In this document: positions 10,615 through 21,545 of the stretch, piece by piece
Layout of the letters: every line of letters begins with the position of its first letter
Numbering within the stretch: the first letter of the stretch is position 1
DNA from: Cephalotus follicularis
Taxonomy: Eukaryota; Streptophyta; Magnoliopsida; Oxalidales; Cephalotaceae
DNA: 64,000 bases
Direction of reading: 5' to 3'
Assembly (NCBI GenBank): GCA_001972305.1
Contig: BDDD01005838.1
Location: 1-64,000, forward strand
Program-made: the position numbers and the translations under genes
Notes under the pieces: generated by a model
Databases searched by the model: none
Told to the model about the DNA's origin: nothing
The model's input: only the letters and a program-made list of their open reading frames with translations

Positions 10615-11142
10615 GCAAGAACATCCATTCCTTATCCTTCTCCTCACTAAAATTTATGAAACTTCGAAAACATACAAGATCGTCTTTTTTTTATCTTTTC
10701 TTTATTCATTTATTTTTTGCACAAAACTCCAACATTGAGATGCATTCTTTTTCTTTTCCTTGAAAACAAAAAATTTATTATTTCTCCTATGGGGTTTTCT
10801 ATTATTTCTAAGCATATAAACATTTATTCCTATTTTCAAAATTAAAATGAACAACGGTACTAAACCCCCCCATAATTAAATGTTGCATTGTCCTCAATGC
10901 AATGAAACACAAATATAAAAATAACAATAAATGAGCAAAAATAATCAAACAATGCAAATAAATAAAAGAATAATGGGATAGGATTTACTGGATATTATAT
11001 GGAGCTCGAACGAATTTATCAGTGCAGTGGAAATTTTGAACTGTGGAAACATCGAACTGCACGTAATTTACCTACAAAAACAATGACAAACAAAAACAAA
11101 AGCATAAAAGAAACGAGATATATAAAATAAAATAAAAACACA
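9716..11142 (-). other. 3' internal non-coding region of Athila copy C
   Basis: This is AT-rich sequence between the end of integrase and the 3' LTR, where Athila-type elements usually have a long non-coding or env-like stretch. I see no supportable coding frame. A purine tract (GAGGGTATT on the minus strand, about 9716-9730) abuts the LTR. The part from about 10898 to 11142 is repeated, with high similarity, at 33673-33930 in copy E. Confidence 0.65.
10577..10614. repeat. (AC)12(AT)7 microsatellite
   Basis: A compound dinucleotide repeat within the 3' internal region of Athila copy C; visible directly. Confidence 0.95.
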
Positions 11143-11483
11143 GTGGGTTACCTCCCACTAAGCGCTTTGCTTTAACGTCTTTGGCTAGACGCTGCTGGTG
11201 TGGATAGCAAAGAGGAGTGTAGACAGGATCAATCAAGCCAACAGACTCAATGATCTGTCCATCAGTAATTCCATCCACATAGGGTTTCAAACGCTACCCA
11301 TTGGCTTTAAATGTGGATCCATTAATCGGGTTCTTGATACTCACAGCACCATGAGGAAATACTTCAGTAACAATGAAGGGGCCATCCCAACGAGATCGAA
11401 GTTTACCTGGAAACAAGCGTAACTTAGAGTTAAATTACCAAACCTTCTGATTAGGTTCAAAGGATTTCCGAATAATATGCTTA
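11143..11483 (-). pseudogene. Integrase C-terminal end, Athila copy C (frameshifted)
   Basis: The minus strand shows the tail of an Athila integrase, including LKPYVDGITDGQIIES and the closing RLVGGNP. Upstream, in other frames, lie the usual basic segments around FEPNQK and SRWDG. A shift right after AYESAKIYK and at least two stops break it. Copy E keeps the same tail at about 33905-34080 (LKPYMDGITDGQIIEF). Confidence 0.7.
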
Positions 11484-12368
11484 TCATGAAATTCCTAGGC
11501 TCTTGTAAATCTTTGCACTCTCATATGCGCTATTACGCCACTCGTCAAGCTCTAAAAGCTGAATAGCACGATTGGAATCGGTTGTTTTCATGTCAAAATT
11601 AAATTGCCTTATAGCCCAAAACGCACAGTGTTCCAACTCAACAGGTAAATGGCAAGCTTTTCCAAACACAAGGCGGTATGGGGACATACCAATGGGAGTC
11701 TTATATGTTGTCTGATAGGCCCACAAAGCATCATTGAATCTTAATGACCAATCTTTCCTATCCAGTCTAATCGTTTTTTCTAATATTCTCTTAAGCTTCC
11801 TATTGGATACCTCCACTTGCCCACTAGTCTGGGTATGATACGGAGTGGCAATCTTATGCGTGGTGGAATATTTCTTCAAGAGTGCGCCTACATTCCAGTG
11901 TCTAAAATGTGAACCACCATCACTGATAATTGCTCTCAAAAAACCAAAACAACTGAAAATGTGGCTTTGAACGAATTTAATCACTACCTTATGATAATTG
12001 GTTCTAGTGGCTTGAGCTTCTACCCATTTGGACACATAGTCCACCGCGACTAAAATGTGCTCATAACCAAAAGACATTGGAAAAGGTCCCATAAAGTCTA
12101 TACCCCGAACATCAAATATCTCTACAACTAAAACAGGACTCAAGGGTATCATGTCTCTACGCGACATATTTCCTACTTTTTGGCAATTAATGCAAGTGCG
12201 GCAAAACTCATAAGTGTCTTTAAACAATGTAGGACAATAAAAACCACTTTGCAAAACTTTGATAGTCATTTTCTTCCCACTAAAATGTCCTCCACAAGCA
12301 AGAGAGTGGCAAAAAGTAAGAATATCATGGAACTCACTCTCCGGAACATAACGACGAATAATCTGATC
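11484..12368 (-). pseudogene. Integrase zinc finger and catalytic core, Athila copy C
   Basis: The frame is open from the B1 insertion point. It reads through the HHCC zinc finger ([25 protein letters not shown]) and the DDE core: Asp in GIDFMGPFP, Asp in IISDGGSHF and Glu in [13 protein letters not shown]. It ends at a frameshift stop near 11484. The N-terminal side was cut by solo LTR B1; the adjoining RNase H end resumes at 27928 in the same frame, so the two parts were contiguous before B1 inserted. Confidence 0.88.
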
Positions 12369-13618
12369 AGAACTATAATACCCCGCTTATTCGTATATGT
12401 GTTTTATGGATTTCTTATATGTTTGTTTTTGGACTTTCTAATTTGTTTTGTTATAAATTCCATTTTCCCTATGATTGGGCCTATGTGTTTTGGGCTGACT
12501 GATACCAGCTCGGACTTTTGGGTATGATGATATGTGGGATTGTATGTGTATGGATTATTTTTTTATCTACTTAATTTATTTTATGTCTCTTTTTATTAAT
12601 ACTTAAACTAATTATCAAAATAAAATCCTTATTTTTTTTATTCCTTTTGAAATCCCTTTCCTTTTTTCTTTTTTCTTTTTTTCCTTTTTCCCTCTTTTTC
12701 TTTTCTCTCTTCTACCTCACCCGAAACTCTCTCTTTCTCCCTATCTCCTCACACAGTTTTATCCCCTTTCGTTATCAATCTCCTAAAAATCCTCTTGCTT
12801 CCTTTATCTATCAGATTTTGGTCTCATGTTTCCGTTTTAAGAGTGCCTTTGCCTTTGTGTTATGCCATTCTCTCTTCTTTTGCCTCCTCAGCCGAAAATT
12901 GCAACCTAGGAAATTGCTGTGTTTTTGTGTTATTTCGATCATCACCAGTCAGGTTTGTGCTAGTATTTCAATCCTTGTTTGTCCTGTTTTAGTTATAATA
13001 TCCTTTGACAGGCTTTGAGGTTATATGTTATTTTCTTCCCTTTTGTTTTCTTTTGATCAGTGAATTGACTCAGGGAATCGTTGTGTTAATACAACAGTCT
13101 TGTGTCACCATTACAGGTTAGTTGTTCATTTTGCTGTGATGGGTTATTTTACATTGTTAAGAATCTGATTTTATGTCCATTTTGGCTATGAGAGATTGGT
13201 TTTGCCTCCTATCAATGTGTACAATGTTGTTGTTCTGAGTCAGATGATCAGCCTTTAGGCAGTATATATATGTTGTAATTTGGTTTTAGAACTGAAAGTA
13301 ACTTTTGACAGCAACTTGAATTGTTATATGTAGACATATGTTTAGATATCACTTGTAACACCCCCGATGCGGAACCAGGATCACTCCCGATTCGGGATCG
13401 GTGTGTCACACAAAACTGAACTAAAACATATCAATGATCTTAATCTTAATCTTAATCATCATCAATACGTGGTGGTTCTAAAAATATGAAAACATGTATA
13501 ATCATGAAACATAAACTGAATCTGAAACATAATCTGAAAACTTTATCATAAACCACAATGTCATAATCCAAAAATCACAATACTGTTTAGATAACTGGCC
13601 TATACACGACCATAACAC

Positions 13619-16600
13619 TGTTGGAATCCGGGAGGGGTCCCGGTCGATTTTGGGTCTAGGACGCAAATGTGTATAATTTTAATTTTTCAAAAACACCAAG
13701 ACTCGCAAGTCTAGGTTCACAATTACATCTTACTACCAAAATCTATTAGCCTAGGATCTCCGTTTAATATTCAATCGAACAAATATCACAGTCAAGCATA
13801 CATCCACTATAACCGAAACCAATTCAGTAAACAATAAACACAGCGGAAACAAATGATTAGTAATCATACCAACGTTGGTGGCTCCATCACTTTGCCGTTA
13901 CACGCTTGTCGAAGCAACTTCTGGTTACCGGCTCCACTGCCGGTTTCTGGCCAGTTCATGAAAACTTCAACCAAGACACCAACGGACTCCTGGAGCTCCG
14001 ATCTATCCACTGGTGGCGGAGAAACGGCGGGAAGCGAACCGGAACGGCGGCAGCGCGCGGGCAGTGGCGGCGAGTCACTGAGTTCGGACTCAGTGACGAT
14101 CGGCCTGGACCGGCCGCACCACCACAGGACGCCAAGGACGCAATAAAGCCACTGGTGTCCAAGGATCGCCGTGAATCGCCATGGAAACCGATGATCACGG
14201 CGAACAGCCACGGCGAGTCGACCCGACCCAGAGAAAACGGGGTCGCCGTGACATCGGATCGCCACCACCAGCCATGAAATCTTGCGATCTACACAACTGG
14301 ACCAAAGACCCGCCGTGAATCGGCGTGGAACGCCGACCCACGGCGAACAGCGCTCCAAGTCGACAGGGCCGACCCGAAGCGCAAAGACCGGCCAAACAAC
14401 GGCCGGTCACACCTAGTCTAGGGCCGAAATAGGTAGAGCCGAGGCGGCTCCACCTACCGAGACCAACAGCGGCGGAAGAGAAGGCCAGCACAGTGGGTGA
14501 CTCGAAAACGCGTCGGTCCGAAAGAGAGAGAGAGAAGGAGAAAACGAGAGAGAAAGAGGGAGAGGCTTACCGTGGATGAAAGCCGGCCTCTTCCCTGGCC
14601 ACCGACGCCCACGACGTCGAGTTCTCCATGCGGTAGCATACCAGGAGCGCTGGCGCACGCACTGGTGCGTTTTCTCTCGTGTGTGGCGTGTCTCATACGC
14701 CCAAGGAAGAAAAGAATGAAGACATAAAAAAAAATGCTCTCATTTTCTTTTTGTCTCTTTTTCCTTTTAATTTTATTTTAAACAAAACAAAATTTCTTTC
14801 TCGGTTTAAATTATGTGCACCCCACACAATATATGTAACAACATACTCCCACTGTGGTTTCTCTTGATATATCAATTTGACAATACGGTGGTAAATAAAT
14901 AAATAAAAACCACTAATATCAAATTAAATATATACTAGTTTAAAAACTAGATTTCCCGCCAAGCTAGCATGTGTCCAGGACGCATCGCTTTTCCAATAAT
15001 CAGGTGGGACCCGAAAGCCTGGCTTGAATCCCATACGACTATAAATTTCCCAGAACATCCCATGAGCTCTGGTACGACTATCTCAATAGTCCCCGACTAT
15101 TAAAACAGCCCCGGTGTGAATCCCATCACCGCCCGGATCCATAGAATCAACTACGTCTATCAGTCGACATCCAGTAAACCAGTACTTTATCCAGTCATCG
15201 GCATATGTGTCATGTATCCTACGTCATACTTGGCTCCGACCGCGACCTAGGGTTCGGAATAATGTCACCCCTAGGTAAAGTCGCGATAACTATAACTTTA
15301 CGTTCGCATTGAGACTTTCGGCAAACATCCCCGGACACCCCGTTCCCAGTCTGCCTATACCTGATCAGGGTTTTATGAGTCTCAATGAACATAAATAATA
15401 TAGAGCCGATCACCCTTCATACGGGTGTGACGATCCCTTATTGCGAACTCGCCCATACATCTCAATGAAGCTCCCACAAGACCCAAAGACAACCCTTTTG
15501 CCAGCATGTCGCTAGTGCTGGGGAAGGCGGAAATCAAAGCCAAGCAGTTACAACACGATGCATGCCAGCCGCTCCTGTCGCTCAAGTACTACTAATGCTC
15601 ATGGCATTGGTCAGTGGGTCTGCCAAAATTTGCTATCATTGCAAATCTCTCTAGGATAATGTTTTCTCTATATACAATCACATGAATCATATAATGATAC
15701 CATTGCTTAAGTTTAGAGCGGTAATGAGACCGGGTTCCATAGCCTGTGCAAAGGCCCCCTATCGTCGTCACTCTACACAACTGGACGAATGATAGATGGA
15801 ACTACATAACGTTCCACAATGAACTTCCGCTACCAAACAGCAACTTTGCGATATCATAGGTTATAACATACTCTTATTCTATGGTTGAGTCAATAGTATC
15901 CCACTGTTGTAGACTCCTCCAACTTACACAGCACCTTCGTTTAGGATAATCACATATCCTGATACGATGTCATGATCATTCAGATCACAAATGAAAACAG
16001 AGTCAACATAACTCTTATTCAATTCACTATCTTCTCCAGATGTCAATAAGAAATCCTGAGTCACTCTCAGATCTCTTTGATAATTCCCAATGCCTCTCAC
16101 AAGGATTGAACTGATAATCGACTAGCCAGACCCTCAGGCTTGTACGATGTCAGGCCTAGTACAAAGTATGATATTGCATGATGTAGCCTTTAGTCGAAGC
16201 TTAAGGTAATCTACTCATGCAACACTTTCCTCTGACGTCTCTTTCAACATCCTCTTGGAAAGATGAATTCCTTGGCTAATTGGCAGTAAGCCAAACGCGG
16301 AATTCAGTAATCCATACTATATCAGCTCCCTGCTGATGTACTGGCTTTGGGAAAGTCGGAACAACCTACTCGATCTACTCTTAAGATCTTCAACAATTGC
16401 CCTAAGAAACTGAACCTATGACTTGGAACGTTCTGTCAGAAGGGAGTAAGGATCTCATTCTCATAACCTCTTAGGCATGAGATCCAACCCCTCGAACGAC
16501 AGGGCACTATATGTGTACTTGGATGACATTGTGATCACCCTATCCATTTCAGATGGTTTGGGATATACATATAGTGGGTTGCCATTGTTGATAGAATATG

Positions 16601-16773
16601 CACTATAAAATACGAAAAGGAATTCAGATTGTATAAATAGATAGTGTAATATACATACATGCAGCCGCCCTGCGGCTTAAAGAGATTTCTCCAATTAAGG
16701 AGTGCATCTCATACATACACATATATTTCTGCAGAGCCACGTCGTGGCATGCAGGGACACCCTTACTCTAACA
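13619..16773 (-). repeat. Solo LTR J (copia type), 3155 bp
   Basis: Begins TGTTAGAGTAAGG on the minus strand (16773) and ends CCCGGATTCCAACA (13619). The TSD AACAC is at 13614-13618 and 16774-16778, and the uninterrupted target is visible in the other LTR of element I near 21800. No gag or pol is present. About 15050-15590 is homologous, in reverse, to 55103-55640 in K's LTR, so J belongs to a K-related copia lineage. Open frames at 13850-14700 lie in GC-rich or GA-rich sequence and are not supported as genes. Confidence 0.85.
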
Positions 16774-18049
16774 AACACTACAAAAAACATAACCAGATCA
16801 AACTCCTAGATGATCCTCTGACATAGGGTAACTCTCTCATCACACTTACCCATGCTGCCCCTGAAAACCTGCCACATGGAAAAACAAAACGCGGCTGAGC
16901 AAACCTCAGTACGGATATAGAATCATAAAACAGTTACAAACAGTTTATGAAACAAATCAGTTACGAAACAACATAATAACGAATCAAAACAGATACGAAT
17001 CAAAACAGAACGGTTTACAAAACAAAACAATACGTAACAAAACCGTATCCAAAACAATGCAGTTTCCCAAAACGAAACAGTATCCGAAACAAAACAATAT
17101 CATGCTCAATACAGTGTCTGAAACAAACGCGATACGATACAAAACATTTTACGAAACGAAACACTCTACGAAACAGAATAGAACAATTTACGGAACAAAT
17201 GAAAACGGTTTCTGAACAGTACAAAACAAACAGATTACGGAACAAAACAAAGCAGTAAACGATAAACGATAATTTGAAAGCCGTAAGATTTCAAAGTTAA
17301 CTCCAAACAGAAATCTTAAGCAATATATCAGTTTAAACATTCTTTGAAGTCACATATGAACTTTCATAAAAACCAAATCCATAACTTTTAAAACATATGA
17401 CAAACTTTTCAAAACTTAAGTTCCATACTGAGCTACATAACATATCACATATCGAAACACGTATAGCATGGGAGCAGCTAATTCCACATGCCAAGTAGAA
17501 TTGAAGTGTACGGCACTACACATATCAATTCTCATAACATATCATATCACATAACATATAACTAAAATCGATTCATACGCCTCTATCACATAGCGGAGCC
17601 ATAAATCCACCTCATGGGATTTATTCATAACATTCAGAGACGCCGTAGACTAATCACACCGCTACGGAAGTGTCATGTCCCCGTGCCAGGCCTACGACAT
17701 GCCTATGGTACGCCCCATAGGTGGGTACAATACTCAGTATTCAATCATTTCGAAAACATTGATTTATCAAAATCACTTTAAAAACACATATAAACATGCT
17801 TGTTCGAAACATATTCAAAAATTGTTAACAAACGATATCATAACGTACATTTCATAATCGGAAATCAACTAATTTATTTCCACCATAAAAGAGCTGATCA
17901 TAACATATTTCATAACATATCATAGCATAAGAATAATAAAGTCGAGAACATTCAAATTTCATAAAATGTCAAAACCCGACTTTATTTTCGAAACATATCG
18001 AAACCATAAAACATGACCGAGTTCATAAACCGAAAGAACATAGCATAAA

Positions 18050-18480
18050 AAACAAAGTTGATTTTCGTTTGATAAAATCAGATAGCCAAAGAGTGATAGC
18101 GTTCGTACATATCCATTAGGCAATAAAACAGGTTTTATTCAATCAAAACCGATCGATGATACCCAAGAAAGGGGATCCATACCAAATACAGAATCTGAAA
18201 TTATCTCAAATAAAATCAGAAAGATAGCAAAGAAAGAAGGACATCCGTACATCATTTACTAAAAGAAAACTGAATTTATCTCAACAATACCGAAGGAGGT
18301 ATCAAGGAAAGAGAATCCGTGCTTTATTCATAAAAGTAAAATTAACCTTTTTATCTAATAAAAACAATAGGAGGGTATCAAGGAACGAAAGATCCGTACT
18401 TTAATCATAAAAGTGAAACGGGATAGTTCCAATAAAATCAGATAGCCAAAGAGCGGAAAATCCGTACCTCATGCAATCAC
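18050..18480 (-). repeat. Degenerate ~70-bp tandem repeat in LARD LTR
   Basis: Units of 67-77 bp each contain a block like AATCAGATAGCCAAAG or GGTATCAAGGAACG followed by TCCGTAC; the latter falls near 18108, 18175, 18244, 18316, 18393 and 18461. The same array lies at about 23090-23515 in the other LTR. Family-B solo LTRs hold one unit (near 25260-25320 and 57565-57605), so the array is an expansion in element I. Confidence 0.65.
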
Positions 18481-18854
18481 CAAAACAACCTCAAGAACAT
18501 ATATATCGAGACTTCTCTAGACCGCTCCTCGGTTGTAGCAAATATCTAACAGAAATAAAATCGTTCTCATAAGGACTTGAAATAAAATCAGACCTCGACT
18601 CATGGGTCATTATACACTGATCATAACCATATAAGATAACAATAGGTTTGCTAAGTCCAATTTCCAGAAACTACATCTAAAAATAATTTCGAATTCACTA
18701 AGGTAAGTCCAAGTTGTCCAATTCATCCAATTTCGAGTGATAATACTAGTTCAGCTCATAATATCGTAAAACGATTACAAAAATACATAATTCAACCGAA
18801 ATCAGAATTTAACGAAGTAGAGTTCAGAGTTTACCAAAAGTAGACGGAACAGAT

Positions 18855-19465
18855 AACAGAGCCAGAATCATGGCGCAGAATGAGAGCGGATCACACCTAT
18901 GCAGAGAACGGAGTCAGAAACTGTCAAAAACGTGTCGCCGGAGACTGCCGCGCATGGGCTCACGCGCCACCGTTTGCCGGCGCGTGTCTGTCACGCGTTG
19001 CCGGTCAGATGGTGAAAGGGCCGATTTGAATTGTTTGAGGCTGGGGATCACATATCCAGGGCGCGTTTGGCACGGCGCCGCCGTATTTGGCCAAAACAAA
19101 CCCATTTGACCACGGTTGACTTTGTCACTGATCTGCTTTTCCGGCATCGCCAAGGGTCGGGGCTGGTCGGGTTCGCTTCATCTCGACGCCAGGATGCCGA
19201 ATATGACCTTGGGTTGTCGTGCCGATCACCGGAGTGGGAGAATCGACGCCAAACAGATGCGGGAGAGAGAAGACGTCGCGCACGCCGAAGGGGCCGTTGT
19301 CCGACGAAGGGGTTGGGTCCGGGGGACTCAAGAGGTCGTGGGTGTTCGACCGGTGCCTTCGCCGGTGCCATATCGGTACCGACGCCGGTGACAACAGCTG
19401 AGTGGGGAGAGAGAACGGGCGAGAGGGTGGCGGGGAGAGAGAGAGTGTGGGAGAGAAAAGAGAAA
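18855..19465 (-). other. GC-rich promoter-proximal block of LARD LTR
   Basis: A sharply GC-rich block in otherwise AT-rich DNA, repeated at 23935-24490. On the minus strand a CT-rich run precedes it, followed by several overlapping open frames of 80-107 codons with no recognisable family. A transcribed LTR leader or a captured GC-rich fragment are both possible; I see no evidence for a protein. Confidence 0.4.
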
Positions 19466-19722
19466 TTTAATGTAAAATAGGGTTTTTAAAACTTTTAAAT
19501 GCTGAAATTAGTTTTAACACATAAATAAAAAGCCAAAAATTGTTTTATTTATTCATTGACTTAATATCAAAACCCACTAGGCTAAGGCCAAAATCCGCTT
19601 AGCCTAGCCAAAAGCAAAGCAAACCAAAAAACGGGCAGTCCACAAACCGAAATAAAATAAACAACCCAAACGAAACAGATCAAAAAGCCCGAAAATTCTA
19701 TACGAAAAAACGGGATATTACA

Positions 19723-19740
19723 TCTCCACCCCCTTAAAAA
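19723..19740 (-). other. Polypurine tract of element I
   Basis: On the minus strand TTTAAGGGGGTGGAGA directly precedes the TGTAATATCCC start of the 3' LTR. The adjoining GATTTCGGGACGAAATC resembles the closing pol/PPT region of Tekay-type elements, so this end of the interior is a remnant of a coding ancestor. Confidence 0.8.
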
Positions 19741-21530
19741 AAGATTTCGTCCCGAAATCTAAACAACTACTAACCTTAAGCAAACAGATTATCGCTACGG
19801 CACACACCATATCGTATCAGCGAAAACCTCAAACCATATGTAAAAGAAGTATGGATAACCATTAAAAACCATACCCTTAGGATTTCCCGAAAATCGGGCA
19901 TGATGTATTTGTTTATCGGACTCCATGCCACCTGATAAACCACAGTTTATATGTTTAGAGATCAACTCTCAAATCTCATCACAATCTATATCCTGGGGTT
20001 CAGCCCGCACCAGACTACATCACAACTAAATCAAAAATACCATTTACATGCGAAGGACGGTCCTTTCAATACTCTCAAAGATTGGCTTAATCATATCCAA
20101 TAATATCATAAGCATGCAAAAGAAAATAATCATGTCAGTGGAATACTCAATTGAGTACATTCTAACTCTTATAATCTCCCGAAAATTGGGCATGTAGTAT
20201 TCGTTTATCGGACATATGCCCCCTGTAAAGAAAACACAATTTATATCCACACTCCTGAAGGAGGAACAATCAGTTATAAATAAGTTCAGCCCTCAGTAAA
20301 CCAAAATTTAAATGCGAATCATCATTCCAATCTCTCAAGTATGAACTCATGCATATCCAATACATCAACATACATCTCATAAGTACTACCACATGTCGGC
20401 AGGTCGATAACTAAATAAACATATCTCTTAAGTTACCTCTTATACATAACAAGTCTCATAAATCTATACAGTTTAGTTTATAAACAAAAGGTACTCTTCA
20501 CAAACAATATAAACAAATCCATATCCATGATCATAAGCAGTGAATGTGTGCAGAGGTGTAGCAGATATATATAATATTGATCGTGTGAGATGTATATATA
20601 GCATAAAAAGATGTGAACAATGCCATATCATATCCATATGAGCCATAACACAGCCTGTCATTAGTAACTCCACCATATGTCATCATCCAAAGCCTTTTAT
20701 CCATATCAATCCATGACCATGCTATATCTATTACATTTCATATCTGTTTACGGTCCATATCCAATTACAATCCATATCCGTTTATGATTCATAGCCATAT
20801 AGCACTCCACTAGGAATGTAGAGGTAAACTCCATATGTAGTTGAAGTCTAGAGGTTGACTAAATACATATACTGTCCCATACTAGCATATATAAGTAGTT
20901 AACTGTCACATCGGTTCATTCACAAACTATTTTGAGCATCCATGCAATGCCTACCCATTCAATAACAGTCCATCCGATCACTAACCGTTCAATAACGACC
21001 CATTCGATCACTGACCATTCTATAACGGGTCACACGATCACTATCCGTTCAACAATGATCCTTACGATCATGATATGTTCAATAGCGGTCCTTAACGATA
21101 CGATGCAATCGATAACGATACACTAGTCATCCACACACTATCCATTCACAATGACCATTCATATTCTATCTCGATCAACCACTATTCGATACGGAAGCTA
21201 TTCAGACAACACTTCTGCTTTTTGGTCCATTCGATTGATCGCTTAGCATTACGGCTCATTTGGTCGGTCTTTTAATCGCTATACAGTTGGCTCATACCGT
21301 GCATCCTCTTGTGAAACAGCTGACTCAGCTTCCGGATTAACATTCCTTAATCGTTCGACTCTTCGTGTCATCAAAGAAACAAAACCGAAACGGAGTAAAA
21401 CAAAGAGAGACAGAAAACTGGAATACAAAGGACATATCGAAACGACTCTTAAGGAATATCCCTAACCCAAATGTCTACCCATCTCACAGGTCAAACCTAG
21501 ATAGGTCTTCTAAGGAAAGAAAAACCTATT
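19741..21530 (-). other. Non-coding interior of element I
   Basis: No gag or pol similarity is visible on either strand. It contains an imperfect direct repeat (19885-19952 and 20177-20245, sharing CCCGAAAAT(C/T)GGGCATG and GTTTATCGGAC), TCCATAT-rich sequence at 20690-20810 and a 30-bp minisatellite at 20945-21125. Confidence 0.65.
20945..21125. repeat. 30-bp minisatellite in LARD interior
   Basis: CGATCA recurs at 20975, 21005, 21035 and 21065 (exactly 30 bp apart), with a decayed copy at 21096. Units share the pattern CGATCACTNACCGTTCAATAA. About five to six copies. Confidence 0.75.
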
Positions 21531-21541
21531 CTCTGATACCA
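21531..21541 (-). other. Primer binding site of element I (tRNA-iMet type)
   Basis: TGGTATCAGAG on the minus strand, 4 bases after the GGGGGTGTTACA end of the LTR at 21546. This is the same spacing as in H and sets the orientation of I. Confidence 0.88.
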
Positions 21542-21545
21542 TAAC

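Larger units (their letters stand above)
13354..19722 (-). repeat. 3' LTR of element I (interrupted by J)
   Basis: Without J and its TSD this LTR is about 3.21 kb. Its ends are TGTAATATCCCG (minus strand, 19722) and CGGGGGTGTTACA (13354). It is a close copy of 21546-24754. The stretch around 16960-17280 is low-complexity (repeats of ACGAAACAAAACA type), which produces spurious open frames in both LTRs. Confidence 0.9.

Noticed and set aside
11198..12527. Plus-strand frames opposite the Athila integrase
   Set aside because: Shadow frames of a well-supported minus-strand integrase and of the B1 LTR.
13853..14696. Several overlapping open frames on both strands in solo LTR J
   Set aside because: GC-rich and GA-rich sequence lacks stops by chance; frames overlap each other on both strands and match no family.
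15080..15600. Possible tRNA or structural RNA in the conserved part of LTR J (also 55103-55640)
   Set aside because: No cloverleaf or box motifs visible; conservation is explained by LTR homology between J and K.
13619..16773. J as a TRIM or complete short element with its own LTRs
   Set aside because: I found no direct repeat between its two ends and no PBS or PPT; length agrees with the estimated K LTR, so solo LTR is simpler.
17015..17245. Open frame of 76 codons, also at 22048-22278
   Set aside because: It is the reverse of a low-complexity ACGAAACAAAAC-type tract repeated in both LTRs of element I; composition alone explains it.
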